Shown here: positions 15,167 through 21,206 of the stretch, piece after piece
Numbering within the stretch: position 1 is the first letter of the stretch
Layout: each line of letters opens with the position of its first letter
Assembly (NCBI GenBank): GCA_017861355.1
Contig: JAGFXQ010000059.1
Coordinates: 1-21,908, forward strand
Reading direction: 5' to 3'
DNA from: Bacillota bacterium
GTDB taxonomy: Bacteria; Bacillota; Clostridia; Lachnospirales; Lachnospiraceae
Length of the DNA stretch: 21,908 bases
The notes under the pieces: generated by a model
Database searches by the model: none
What the model was told of the DNA's origin: nothing
Seen by the model: only the letters and a program-made list of their open reading frames with translations
Program-made: the position numbers and the translations under genes

Positions 15167-15188
15167 AAGCTACAGTTTGGGAGAAGAC

Positions 15189-15626
15189 ATGAAGGTACGC
15201 ATTGAAAATATCAGCAAAAGTGAAGAGGAAAATATCCTGATCCGGTGTTATAAGGTGAATGAGGAGATCCGCGAGATTGCCGACTTTATTCGGGCAAGAG
15301 ATGGAATGATCTCAGGGTATGAGGAAGCTCAGATATTTCAGATTGCTTTACGGGATATCTATTACTTTGAGGGTGTTGATAATAAGGTTTATGCTTACCT
15401 AAAGGATCATGTCTATGAAGTTAAGAATAAATTATATGAGCTGGAGGAGGACTATCATAACAGGAAATTCTTCCGATGCTCAAAATCCATCCTGGTGAAT
15501 CTGTTAAAGGTAGAATGTGTCAAGCCGGCAATGAACGGCAGATTTACAGCGAAACTATTGAACCGGGAAGAGGTTATTATATCGAGGCAATATGTGCCGG
15601 AGCTGAAGAAAATATTACAGATTTAA
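15189..15626 (+). CDS. LytTR-family DNA-binding regulator without receiver domain
   Basis: A 145-residue protein. The N-terminal 50 residues are a charged region with no phospho-acceptor domain. Residues about 54-145 form a LytTR domain: DIYYFEGVDNKVYAYLKDHV, YELEEDYHNRKFFRCSKSILVNL, and a final strand-helix VIISRQYVPELKKIL, all at the usual positions. LytTR domains bind DNA direct repeats and usually activate transcription. The start is ATG 15189, with GGGAG just upstream; it lies 22 bases after the hydrolase stop. Stand-alone LytTR proteins next to small membrane proteins are known as membrane-restrained regulators (for example HdrRM and BrsRM of Streptococcus mutans), and the next gene is such a membrane protein. 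Confidence 0.9.
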   Translation: MKVRIENISKSEEENILIRCYKVNEEIREIADFIRARDGMISGYEEAQIFQIALRDIYYFEGVDNKVYAYLKDHVYEVKNKLYELEEDYHNRKFFRCSKSILVNLLKVECVKPAMNGRFTAKLLNREEVIISRQYVPELKKILQI

Positions 15627-15650
15627 AGGATTTGGAAAGAAGGACGATCG

Positions 15651-16073
15651 ATGAGCTTACTGGGTTTTGTTAAGAAAAATCTGATGGATTACTTTATTAT
15701 TGTAACAGGAATAAATGTAGCAATCGCAGTACTGGGTATGAATTTCGACCCGGATACGGTCCTTGGTTATGAGGCATATTTCTCACCTCTCATTATCGGT
15801 GCTGTGGCAGTGCTTCCCTCCATGGTACTATATTCACGACGAGAACTGAGTGTAAAAGGTATGCTTTTCAGAAGAGCACTGCATTTATTGGTATTAGAGC
15901 TTACCTTGATCAGCTTTGGGTATGTGGCAGGGTTACTGACACAATGGACGATTGTTTTACCTTTTGTGGTGGTAGTTCTGGTTGTTTATGTATTTACTCT
16001 TTTGGTTCATTATCTGATAGACAGCAGAACAGCAGTAGAGATAAATAAGGGACTACGAAGAATTCAAGAATAG
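15651..16073 (+). CDS. DUF3021 family membrane protein
   Basis: A 140-residue protein with four hydrophobic segments (YFIIVTGINVAIAVLGM, YFSPLIIGAVAVLPSMVLY, LHLLVLELTLISFGYVAGLL, IVLPFVVVVLVVYVFTLLVHYL), the regular DUF3021 layout and length. Members are commonly encoded directly after a LytTR regulator, as here, with 24 bases between the genes. It probably senses membrane state and restrains or modulates the LytTR protein; this is inferred by analogy. ATG 15651 has AAGGA six bases upstream. A bidirectional terminator follows. Confidence 0.85.
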   Translation: MSLLGFVKKNLMDYFIIVTGINVAIAVLGMNFDPDTVLGYEAYFSPLIIGAVAVLPSMVLYSRRELSVKGMLFRRALHLLVLELTLISFGYVAGLLTQWTIVLPFVVVVLVVYVFTLLVHYLIDSRTAVEINKGLRRIQE

Positions 16074-16129
16074 GCTTCTGAATTATAAGATTAAATAATG
16101 AAAATCTTTTCTGATTTATAGATACATTT

Positions 16130-16169
16130 AAAAGGGCCTGTTGGTGTGGTTTACGCCCAACAGGCTTTT
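16130..16169. terminator. Bidirectional terminator between convergent genes
   Basis: GCCTGTTGG (16136-16144) pairs perfectly with CCAACAGGC (16157-16165), flanked by AAAA on the left and TTTT on the right. The loop is 12 bases. It ends the LytTR/DUF3021 operon and, read the other way, the DUF2935 gene. Confidence 0.85.
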
Positions 16170-16196
16170 GCTCATTCCTGGCATAGAAGAGCTTGT

Positions 16197-17117
16197 TTAG
16201 CGCTCAAACATCTTCAGAAGTCGGAGGAAGTGATTGGCTTCACGCAGGGTGTGATCACCAAGCAGAGGGATAATGATGGATTTAATCTTACAATCAATCA
16301 GACCCTGGGTTGCCTGAGTCTTAAATTCGCGAATCTCTCTTGTAGCTGCAAGGCTGTCTTCCGTGACTTTCTCAATCGGAATTGTCCGATCCATAGCTGC
16401 CTTTGATTCCTCGACCAGATGATCAAATTCATGACCGAACTGATTCGCAGTCTCAATCAATTGCTCTTCGTCCGGATCCAGTAAACCGCGGATGAACTTG
16501 GAGTGCTCTGCCATGATCCGGTTCCAGAAGAGTTCCTGTTCCACAATTTCTCTACGGATACTGAGCGTTTCTCTACTTTGCAGACGTTGGACCATATGAA
16601 GATAAAACTTCGCTTCACGCAGGATGTGATCCAACAGCAGCGGATAGTTTACGGTGAATATCCGACAGGAGAGAACATTGGTCAGTATCGTGGATTTGAA
16701 CTGGATTAATCTTGTTGTTAGATCGATCGCTTTCTGATTTAGATAGTATACCTTCTCCTCCAGTGCTGGAGTAAGTGGTCTCATCTCATTACCTGCCAGT
16801 CCGGCTTCGGCCCGCGTTATTTCAGTGGCGATATCAATGCCGGTATAGAAGGCAGAAGCAGATTCCGCTTCCAAAGTGTATTTTGTGATTACTTCTCCGG
16901 ATTCCAGAACCTCAGGATTTACCACTCCGTTGGACAGAGCAACTGCATCGCTTAGTAATTTGTCAAATTCTTTACGAAAACGATCTGCCTGTTGAGTAAA
17001 TTCGGTATCTCTTGGCGTAAACCCCATCTCAAGAAAGAAGGAGTGCTCCTTCATAATTCTACTGAAGAATAAGTGTAGCTCAAGTGAATGACTGATATAG
17101 TCTCTTGCAGATAACAT
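16197..17117 (-). CDS. DUF2935 family protein, tandem ferritin-like halves
   Basis: A 306-residue, almost wholly helical soluble protein of the DUF2935 family, found in spore-forming Firmicutes. It is an internal duplication: SRIMKEHSFFLEM and NRIMAEHSKFI start the two halves, DRFRKEFDKLL and NQFGHEFDHLV follow, and LLDHILREAKFYL and LLGDHTLREANHFL close them. The repeated Glu and His residues at equivalent helix positions suggest a metal site in each half, as in ferritin-like bundles; the metal and activity are unknown. AAAGGA lies eight bases before ATG 17117. The gene stands alone, with an inverted repeat in its leader region and a shared terminator at its end. Confidence 0.88.
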   Translation of the reverse strand: MLSARDYISHSLELHLFFSRIMKEHSFFLEMGFTPRDTEFTQQADRFRKEFDKLLSDAVALSNGVVNPEVLESGEVITKYTLEAESASAFYTGIDIATEITRAEAGLAGNEMRPLTPALEEKVYYLNQKAIDLTTRLIQFKSTILTNVLSCRIFTVNYPLLLDHILREAKFYLHMVQRLQSRETLSIRREIVEQELFWNRIMAEHSKFIRGLLDPDEEQLIETANQFGHEFDHLVEESKAAMDRTIPIEKVTEDSLAATREIREFKTQATQGLIDCKIKSIIIPLLGDHTLREANHFLRLLKMFER

Positions 17118-17150
17118 AATTCATTCCTTTCATAGTTATAAAATTTGGAT

Positions 17151-17210
17151 AATTGCGATACAAAGATAGTTATAAGGTATACACACCTATCTTAGTTGTG
17201 TTTCGCAATT
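17151..17210. repeat. 60-bp nested inverted repeat upstream of the DUF2935 gene
   Basis: AATTGCGA (17151-17158) pairs with TCGCAATT (17203-17210), and AAGATAG (17163-17169) with CTATCTT (17187-17193), with further short matches inside. It starts 34 bp upstream of the DUF2935 start codon. Possible minus-strand promoter hexamers (TTGTAT/TATAAC, 17-base spacer) overlap it. It may be an operator or a leader structure. Confidence 0.5.
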
Positions 17211-17301
17211 AACTACAGAATACTATGATATATTTTATGATTGACATATGTTTCTGTTCCCGGTTTGCTTAAAAAGCATAGGTCTAGTACGATAAAAAAC
17301 A

Positions 17302-17330
17302 TTTCCATAATATAACCTTTATAGTATAAT
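17302..17330 (+). promoter_or_regulatory. Promoter of the multi-pass membrane protein gene
   Basis: TTTCCA (17302-17307) and a perfect TATAAT (17325-17330) are separated by 17 bases. The leader to ATG 17387 is about 50 nt and contains a small CTGTC/GGCAG hairpin. Confidence 0.6.
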
Positions 17331-17386
17331 TATGGATGGATCACCTGTCATTGGATGGCAGATTGTAACTTATAAGGAGGATGATT

Positions 17387-18103
17387 ATGAAGCTTACGAT
17401 AAAAAACGAAGATGGCTTATCAAAGTGGAGATTGCTTTTTAAAATCAGTGGTATTCTGGCTATCATTATGGCAATAATAATTCCAATCCAGGTTATTATA
17501 TTCTCGATTTCTTTTCCGCCGGAAACTGTGGAGGGATGGTTTCAACTGTTTCATGACAATTGGCTTCTGGGCTTAATTGAGATGGATTTGTTCTTTGCAA
17601 TTGATAATATCATTATTATAATTATGTATCTTTCTTTCTACTTTACTTTAAGAAGGACCAATCAAAGTATGATGATCATTGCAATTGTCCTGGGTTTAAT
17701 CGGAATAGCTGCATATTTTTCATCAAATACTGCTTTTGAGATGCTATCGGTAAGTAATCAATATTATAGTGCGTCTGCGTCACAGGACAAGACCGTATAT
17801 CTGGCGGTGGGGCAGATGTTAGTCGAAAGCTGGACGGGAACAGCATTTCTTGTCTACTATATACTGAACGGTATTACCTTACTGATTATCTCGACAGTGA
17901 TGTATAAAAGTGAGTTATATACCAAGAGAATGGCAACCTTTGGTTTGATAGCCGGAATTCTGATGACTGTTCCGTCAAATGCCGGTATCGTAGGAATGAT
18001 ATTCTCTCTTCTATCCTTGATACCTTGGGTAGTATTCTCTATTATGGCTGCGAGCAGGTTCCTGAAGTTTAGTGAGATTAGACCGATAGGTGATCTGGAT
18101 TAG
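17387..18103 (+). CDS. Multi-pass membrane protein, DUF4386-like
   Basis: A 238-residue protein with about six hydrophobic segments: ISGILAIIMAIIIPIQVIIF near the N-terminus, a segment with AIDNIIIIIMYLSFYF, MMIIAIVLGLIGIAAYF, FLVYYILNGITLLIISTVMY, TFGLIAGILMTVPSNAGIVG and a final LLSLIPWVVFSIMAA. The order and the periplasmic-facing loop before the VGQMLVE segment resemble DUF4386-type proteins of unknown function. Two in-frame ATG codons exist: 17381 is directly fused to the AAGGAGG, so 17387, six bases downstream, is the likely start. No conserved catalytic motif is visible. Confidence 0.7.
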   Translation: MKLTIKNEDGLSKWRLLFKISGILAIIMAIIIPIQVIIFSISFPPETVEGWFQLFHDNWLLGLIEMDLFFAIDNIIIIIMYLSFYFTLRRTNQSMMIIAIVLGLIGIAAYFSSNTAFEMLSVSNQYYSASASQDKTVYLAVGQMLVESWTGTAFLVYYILNGITLLIISTVMYKSELYTKRMATFGLIAGILMTVPSNAGIVGMIFSLLSLIPWVVFSIMAASRFLKFSEIRPIGDLD

Positions 18104-18186
18104 TGAGCCATTCACGGTCCATCCGTATACAGACAAGGATATTTATTTTTTAATTAACAACAGATTGATTTTTAGGAGGAATGCAT

Positions 18187-18423
18187 ATGATTAATCCGGC
18201 TAAATTATTTAAGATGAAAGGGTTATGGGAAGGATTTGTAAAGAATCATCCCAGATTCCCACAATTTATTAGTGCAGTACAAAGCAATGGTATCAATGAA
18301 GGTTCCGTAATCGAGATTACCGTTACGGCACCGGATGGTAAGAACCTGAGTACAAACGTAAAAGTTTCCCAGTCAGACAAAGAGATGTTAGAGGAGCTCA
18401 CCGAGCTTTTGAAGGGAATGTAG
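18187..18423 (+). CDS. Small hypothetical protein (78 residues)
   Basis: I do not recognise a named family. The sequence has an amphipathic N-terminal part (INPAKLFKMKGLWEGFVKNHPRF), a central beta-like stretch (GSVIEITVTAPDGKNLSTNVKVS) and a C-terminal helix (DKEMLEELTELLKGM). AGGAGGA directly abuts ATG 18181; the in-frame ATG 18187 has better spacing and is preferred. It lies 83 bases after the membrane protein gene with no terminator between them, so it may share that transcript. The strong ribosome binding site, lack of frame interruption and balanced composition support a real gene. A large hairpin element follows downstream. Confidence 0.7.
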   Translation: MINPAKLFKMKGLWEGFVKNHPRFPQFISAVQSNGINEGSVIEITVTAPDGKNLSTNVKVSQSDKEMLEELTELLKGM

Positions 18424-18496
18424 AGACAAAGATATTTTACGAGAGATGTAATCCAAATAGAAAAACAATGAATCATTCCGATAATCAGGAACGAGA

Positions 18497-18606
18497 AGAA
18501 GGCTGTTAAAGGTACACACCTACATTCATTGTGGTTTATATCATCCAAGGGAGAATGATGATATAAACCACAATGTTTGTAAACCAGTACTTTCAACAGC
18601 CCTTCT
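18497..18606. repeat. 110-bp imperfect hairpin element between convergent genes
   Basis: The core is a perfect 19-bp stem (18527-18545 with 18557-18575) with an 11-base loop. The arms continue outward imperfectly to AGAAGGCTGTT (18497-18507) and AACAGCCCTTCT (18595-18606), with matching AAAG.GTAC and TACA blocks between. No long T run follows, so it is not a textbook terminator. A MITE-like or structured intergenic repeat fits better, though it could still end both convergent transcripts. Confidence 0.7.
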
Positions 18607-18625
18607 AAATGTAAAAATGTATTGA

Positions 18626-19768
18626 TTATCTCTGTTCTATCGTTATATTTCCGCTGCTGGTTGCAGTGTCCAGGTCGAAAGCCGGAGAGGCACCGACGGT
18701 ACCTTCTGCATAATCCCCGTCTTTTTTATAATTCAAACTGTCATCAAAGAATGTGTCAATGTCGCCACTGGAAGTACGGGCTGTAAAATTGAAGCTAAGG
18801 CTGCCAGGTAGCTGCAGAGAGATCTCTCCGCTAGAGGCGTTCGCCCGGATATCTTCGTTGCTCTGAGCAAGTTCGTCAGTGAAGGATACCTCAATATTAC
18901 CGGAGGTGCTTTCAAAATCACCTGCGCCTCCAAGCTCCGAGATCTCGATATTACCGCTAGAGGCAGTGGCAGAAGTATAACCGCCACAATCAGAAAGGCG
19001 AATCTCACCGGAGGTGGTTTCGATATCCTTCTTGCCATCCATACCTTCTACGGTAATATTTCCACTGGAAGCAGCTGCACTCAGGCTACCGATACCGTTC
19101 CCAATCGTAATATTACCGGAGGTACTGGAAGCGTCGGTATCACCGTTGCCGCCGTTTACTTCGATATTACCACTGGAGGTAGCGAAGCTCCGCTTGCCTT
19201 CCGCTTTCGCAAAGTTGATATTGCCACTGGAAGCTGCGGCACGAATATCTTCGGCATACACTTCGTTAAATGTAAGATCTCCACTGGTACAGGAAGCATT
19301 CAGCTCCGATAGGTTCAGTACAAGGTCGGTTTCGATATTACCACTGGAGGTACTTGGAGATATGCTTCCTTGATATCCTTCCGGTAAGTATACTTCAACA
19401 TATCCATAGAAATGATTAAGGACCCAATTCTGCCAGTATCGTTTTCCACCGGATAAGCGAATTTCAGAAGAAGTTTGCCTGATCTGGGTTAATTCCTCTT
19501 CTTTCGGTGTGATATTCATATATTCCTTTAGAATTAATTCCTTGGTATCACTTTGATAGAAGATAATATCATCACTGGAATATTCCAGGCTTAGAGAAGA
19601 GATGCCATCCATACTAAGGTTGGTGGTTTTCACCAGATCAGCACCACTGCCAAACGTGTGTGAGGAGAAGCTGATCCCTCCGGAGCGAATGACAGCCACC
19701 ATGATAAGAATTAGGCCTAGGGCGATCACACCAAAGGCAGCGATCATAGATATGACAAATTTTCGCAT
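18626..19768 (-). CDS. DUF4097 beta-solenoid protein with 12 SSG-type rungs
   Basis: A 380-residue protein with a short basic N-terminus and one hydrophobic segment (about 5-28, signal anchor), then an extracellular region. From about residue 135 it has 12 repeats of a [S/T]SG[N/D/E][I/L] motif (STSSGNIE, SCTSGDLT, AASSGNIN, ATSSGNIE, ending in ATSSGNITIE), the hallmark of DUF4097, each forming one turn of a beta-helix. Its function is not established; the family is widely associated with PadR and HAAS genes. ATG 19768 overlaps the stop codon of the upstream gene by one base (TAATG), with AAAGGAG inside that gene, so translation is coupled. It is the last gene of a three-gene operon. Confidence 0.9.
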   Translation of the reverse strand: MRKFVISMIAAFGVIALGLILIMVAVIRSGGISFSSHTFGSGADLVKTTNLSMDGISSLSLEYSSDDIIFYQSDTKELILKEYMNITPKEEELTQIRQTSSEIRLSGGKRYWQNWVLNHFYGYVEVYLPEGYQGSISPSTSSGNIETDLVLNLSELNASCTSGDLTFNEVYAEDIRAAASSGNINFAKAEGKRSFATSSGNIEVNGGNGDTDASSTSGNITIGNGIGSLSAAASSGNITVEGMDGKKDIETTSGEIRLSDCGGYTSATASSGNIEISELGGAGDFESTSGNIEVSFTDELAQSNEDIRANASSGEISLQLPGSLSFNFTARTSSGDIDTFFDDSLNYKKDGDYAEGTVGASPAFDLDTATSSGNITIEQR

Positions 19769-20442
19769 TATTTCATCTCCTTTAAGCGGAATACTAATTC
19801 AACAATAGCCTGTGCGCACCCGGCTGCGATAAAGATGACCCAGGTAACATACCATGCAAAGGTAGCGAAACTGATTATAAAATAGAGGAGAACAGCTAAT
19901 GTCCAAACAATACAGGATACTGCTCCTTTGATCGACCTTGCTTTTTTGTTTTCGCTTTTCCACTCCTTGAAATCCTCGACAATGGTATCCTCTTTTCTCT
20001 GATATTTCGGATAAAGATTTGATACATAGACCAGCATACAGGTCGGAATAATGTCAATAAAAATCATTGTTATTAAGCCCAAAGTAGAGAGATCCATTGG
20101 ACTGTACATATCAAACATCGCAAATGCCAAGAATAGGGCTGCGCTAAAGATATATATTCCAACTGCAGCAGTTTTGATGACGGCGATTTTCTTTGCTCTG
20201 GCTTCTAATTCTTCCTTGTCCTCACCTTTCGCTTCCACTAAGCCTTGGAACAGCTCACTTACATTGCCGATCGAGCTGATGACATGCTTAAAAGCATCAT
20301 CATCCGATACCCCGGTTGCAATCAGGTCCTGATAACGTTCTTCGGAATTTACTAATAATTCTTCCCTCAGTTCAAATGCTTTTCGTGTCTTAGGAGCGTC
20401 TTCGAAAAGCGTTTCAATATGACTTCTCATTCTTTCATTCAT
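19768..20442 (-). CDS. HAAS/DUF1700-like membrane protein
   Basis: A 224-residue protein. The N-terminal 80 residues form the helical HAAS (permease prefix/DUF1700-like) domain: LREELLVNSEERYQDLIATGVSDDDAFKHVISSIGNVSELFQGL is typical in spacing and composition. Four hydrophobic segments follow (AAVGIYIFSAALFLAFAMF, LGLITMIFIDIIPTCMLVYV, AVSCIVWTLAVLLYFIISF, AWYVTWVIFIAAGCAQAIVELVF). HAAS proteins sit between PadR regulators and DUF4097 proteins in many Firmicutes and are thought to relay a membrane signal. GGAGGGG lies seven bases before ATG 20442, 16 bases after the PadR stop. The 3' end overlaps the next gene by one base. Confidence 0.85.
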   Translation of the reverse strand: MNERMRSHIETLFEDAPKTRKAFELREELLVNSEERYQDLIATGVSDDDAFKHVISSIGNVSELFQGLVEAKGEDKEELEARAKKIAVIKTAAVGIYIFSAALFLAFAMFDMYSPMDLSTLGLITMIFIDIIPTCMLVYVSNLYPKYQRKEDTIVEDFKEWKSENKKARSIKGAVSCIVWTLAVLLYFIISFATFAWYVTWVIFIAAGCAQAIVELVFRLKEMK

Positions 20443-20458
20443 TTGATGACCCCTCCAT

Positions 20459-20782
20459 CTACTTTAATAAACTATTGATTATGCTCTTAGCGTTTTCCCA
20501 GTCCTTCTTGTAATCTTGATATGCCTCGCGGCCTTTGTCTGTAATAGCGTAATATCGTCGTCTTGCCCCCACATTCTCATTGCCCCAGTAAGAGAGGATC
20601 AAACCGGCCTCCTCTAACCTTCGGAAGGCAGAATATAAGGTGGCTTCCTTTAACTCATATAAGTTATTGGTTTTTTCCATGATTTCTTTATTGATCTGAT
20701 ATCCGTAGCTGTCCCCATCAATCAGATGAGCCAGAATAATCGGTTCTGTATGGCCACGTATCACGTCCGATGTAATTGACAT
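20459..20782 (-). CDS. PadR-family transcriptional regulator
   Basis: A 107-residue protein with the PadR winged helix: HTEPIILAHLIDGDSYGYQINKEIMEKT, the recognition segment ELKEATLYSAFRRLEEAGLI, then the wing with RRRYYAITDKGREA, and a short C-terminal dimerisation helix. It is of the short PadR-s2 type. It probably represses its own operon (HAAS and DUF4097 genes) and responds to envelope or chemical stress. ATG 20782 is preceded by AAAGGAGG at eight bases; the frame extends upstream to 20875, but that part spans the promoter and is not translated. The promoter at 20810-20838 is fully consensus, consistent with need for a repressor. Confidence 0.92.
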   Translation of the reverse strand: MSITSDVIRGHTEPIILAHLIDGDSYGYQINKEIMEKTNNLYELKEATLYSAFRRLEEAGLILSYWGNENVGARRRYYAITDKGREAYQDYKKDWENAKSIINSLLK

Positions 20783-20809
20783 GGTAAATACCTCCTTTTT
20801 ATAAGCAAT

Positions 20810-20838
20810 ATTATATTCGTAGATACATCGCCTGTCAA
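20810..20838 (-). promoter_or_regulatory. Consensus sigma-A promoter of the PadR operon
   Basis: On the minus strand TTGACA (20838-20833), exactly 17 bases, then TATAAT (20815-20810). Both hexamers are perfect. It lies just upstream of the AAAGGAGG of the PadR gene. Such a strong promoter implies repression under normal conditions. Confidence 0.9.
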
Positions 20839-20850
20839 GGTATATATTTA

Positions 20851-20866
20851 AATAATATATATTATT
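20851..20866. promoter_or_regulatory. 16-bp AT palindrome, possible PadR operator
   Basis: AATAATATATATTATT is a perfect palindrome 12 bp upstream of the PadR promoter -35 box. PadR proteins bind AT-rich palindromes near their own promoters, so it is a candidate site; AT-rich palindromes also occur by chance. Confidence 0.35.
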
Positions 20867-20971
20867 CTTTAACATACATTATGATGACGAATTTTCTGAA
20901 AAATATATCGTGTTTCGGTCTTTAGATATTCATAAAGATCAAGATACCAGAAGTCATGCTTAATACTGAAT

Positions 20972-21082
20972 AATGAAAATCTGCGTATAAGTATTCAGAT
21001 GGCGCAGACCGGCCGATTGCGGATTCTTTTCCGCATGAGGGAAAGGCAAGTCCAGATGAATGCTTATACGCAGATTTTCATT
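20972..21082. ncRNA. 111-nt long-stem element, candidate structured RNA or MITE-like repeat
   Basis: Two 31-base arms (20972-21002 and 21052-21082) pair at 29 of 31 positions (one G-U, one 2-base mismatch). The GC-rich 49-base centre has two overlapping hairpin options: TGCGGA/TCCGCA (21018-21023 with 21030-21035) or CTTTTCC/GGGAAAG (21026-21032 with 21039-21045). It lies between divergent genes, so it is not a terminator of any visible gene. No transposase or clear target duplication is seen. RNA or DNA role and strand are unknown. Confidence 0.5.
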
Positions 21083-21144
21083 CCACATATCTAATCTGAC
21101 TTTTGGCACACGCTCATAATTTGATTAGAAAATGATTAAGCTAA

Positions 21145-21172
21145 TGGACAATATTTTCCAAAGTGCTATAAT
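21145..21172 (+). promoter_or_regulatory. Promoter of the serine hydrolase gene
   Basis: TGGACA (21145-21150), 16 bases, and a perfect TATAAT (21167-21172) preceded by TGC, an extended -10. Transcription would start near 21179, after the long-stem element, with a leader of about 28 nt. Confidence 0.7.
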
Positions 21173-21206
21173 TGCGAGTATAAACTTTAGTCTAAGGGAG
21201 GCAATT

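Noticed and set aside
16094..16107. 14-mer AATAATGAAAATCT shared with 20969-20982
   Set aside because: In a 22-kb AT-rich window a few shared 14-mers are expected by chance, and the match does not extend or include the long stem beyond its first bases.
19014..19373. 119-codon plus-strand frame inside the DUF4097 gene
   Set aside because: It is an antisense shadow of the SSGNI repeats, with repeated LPLEVA runs and no ribosome binding site.
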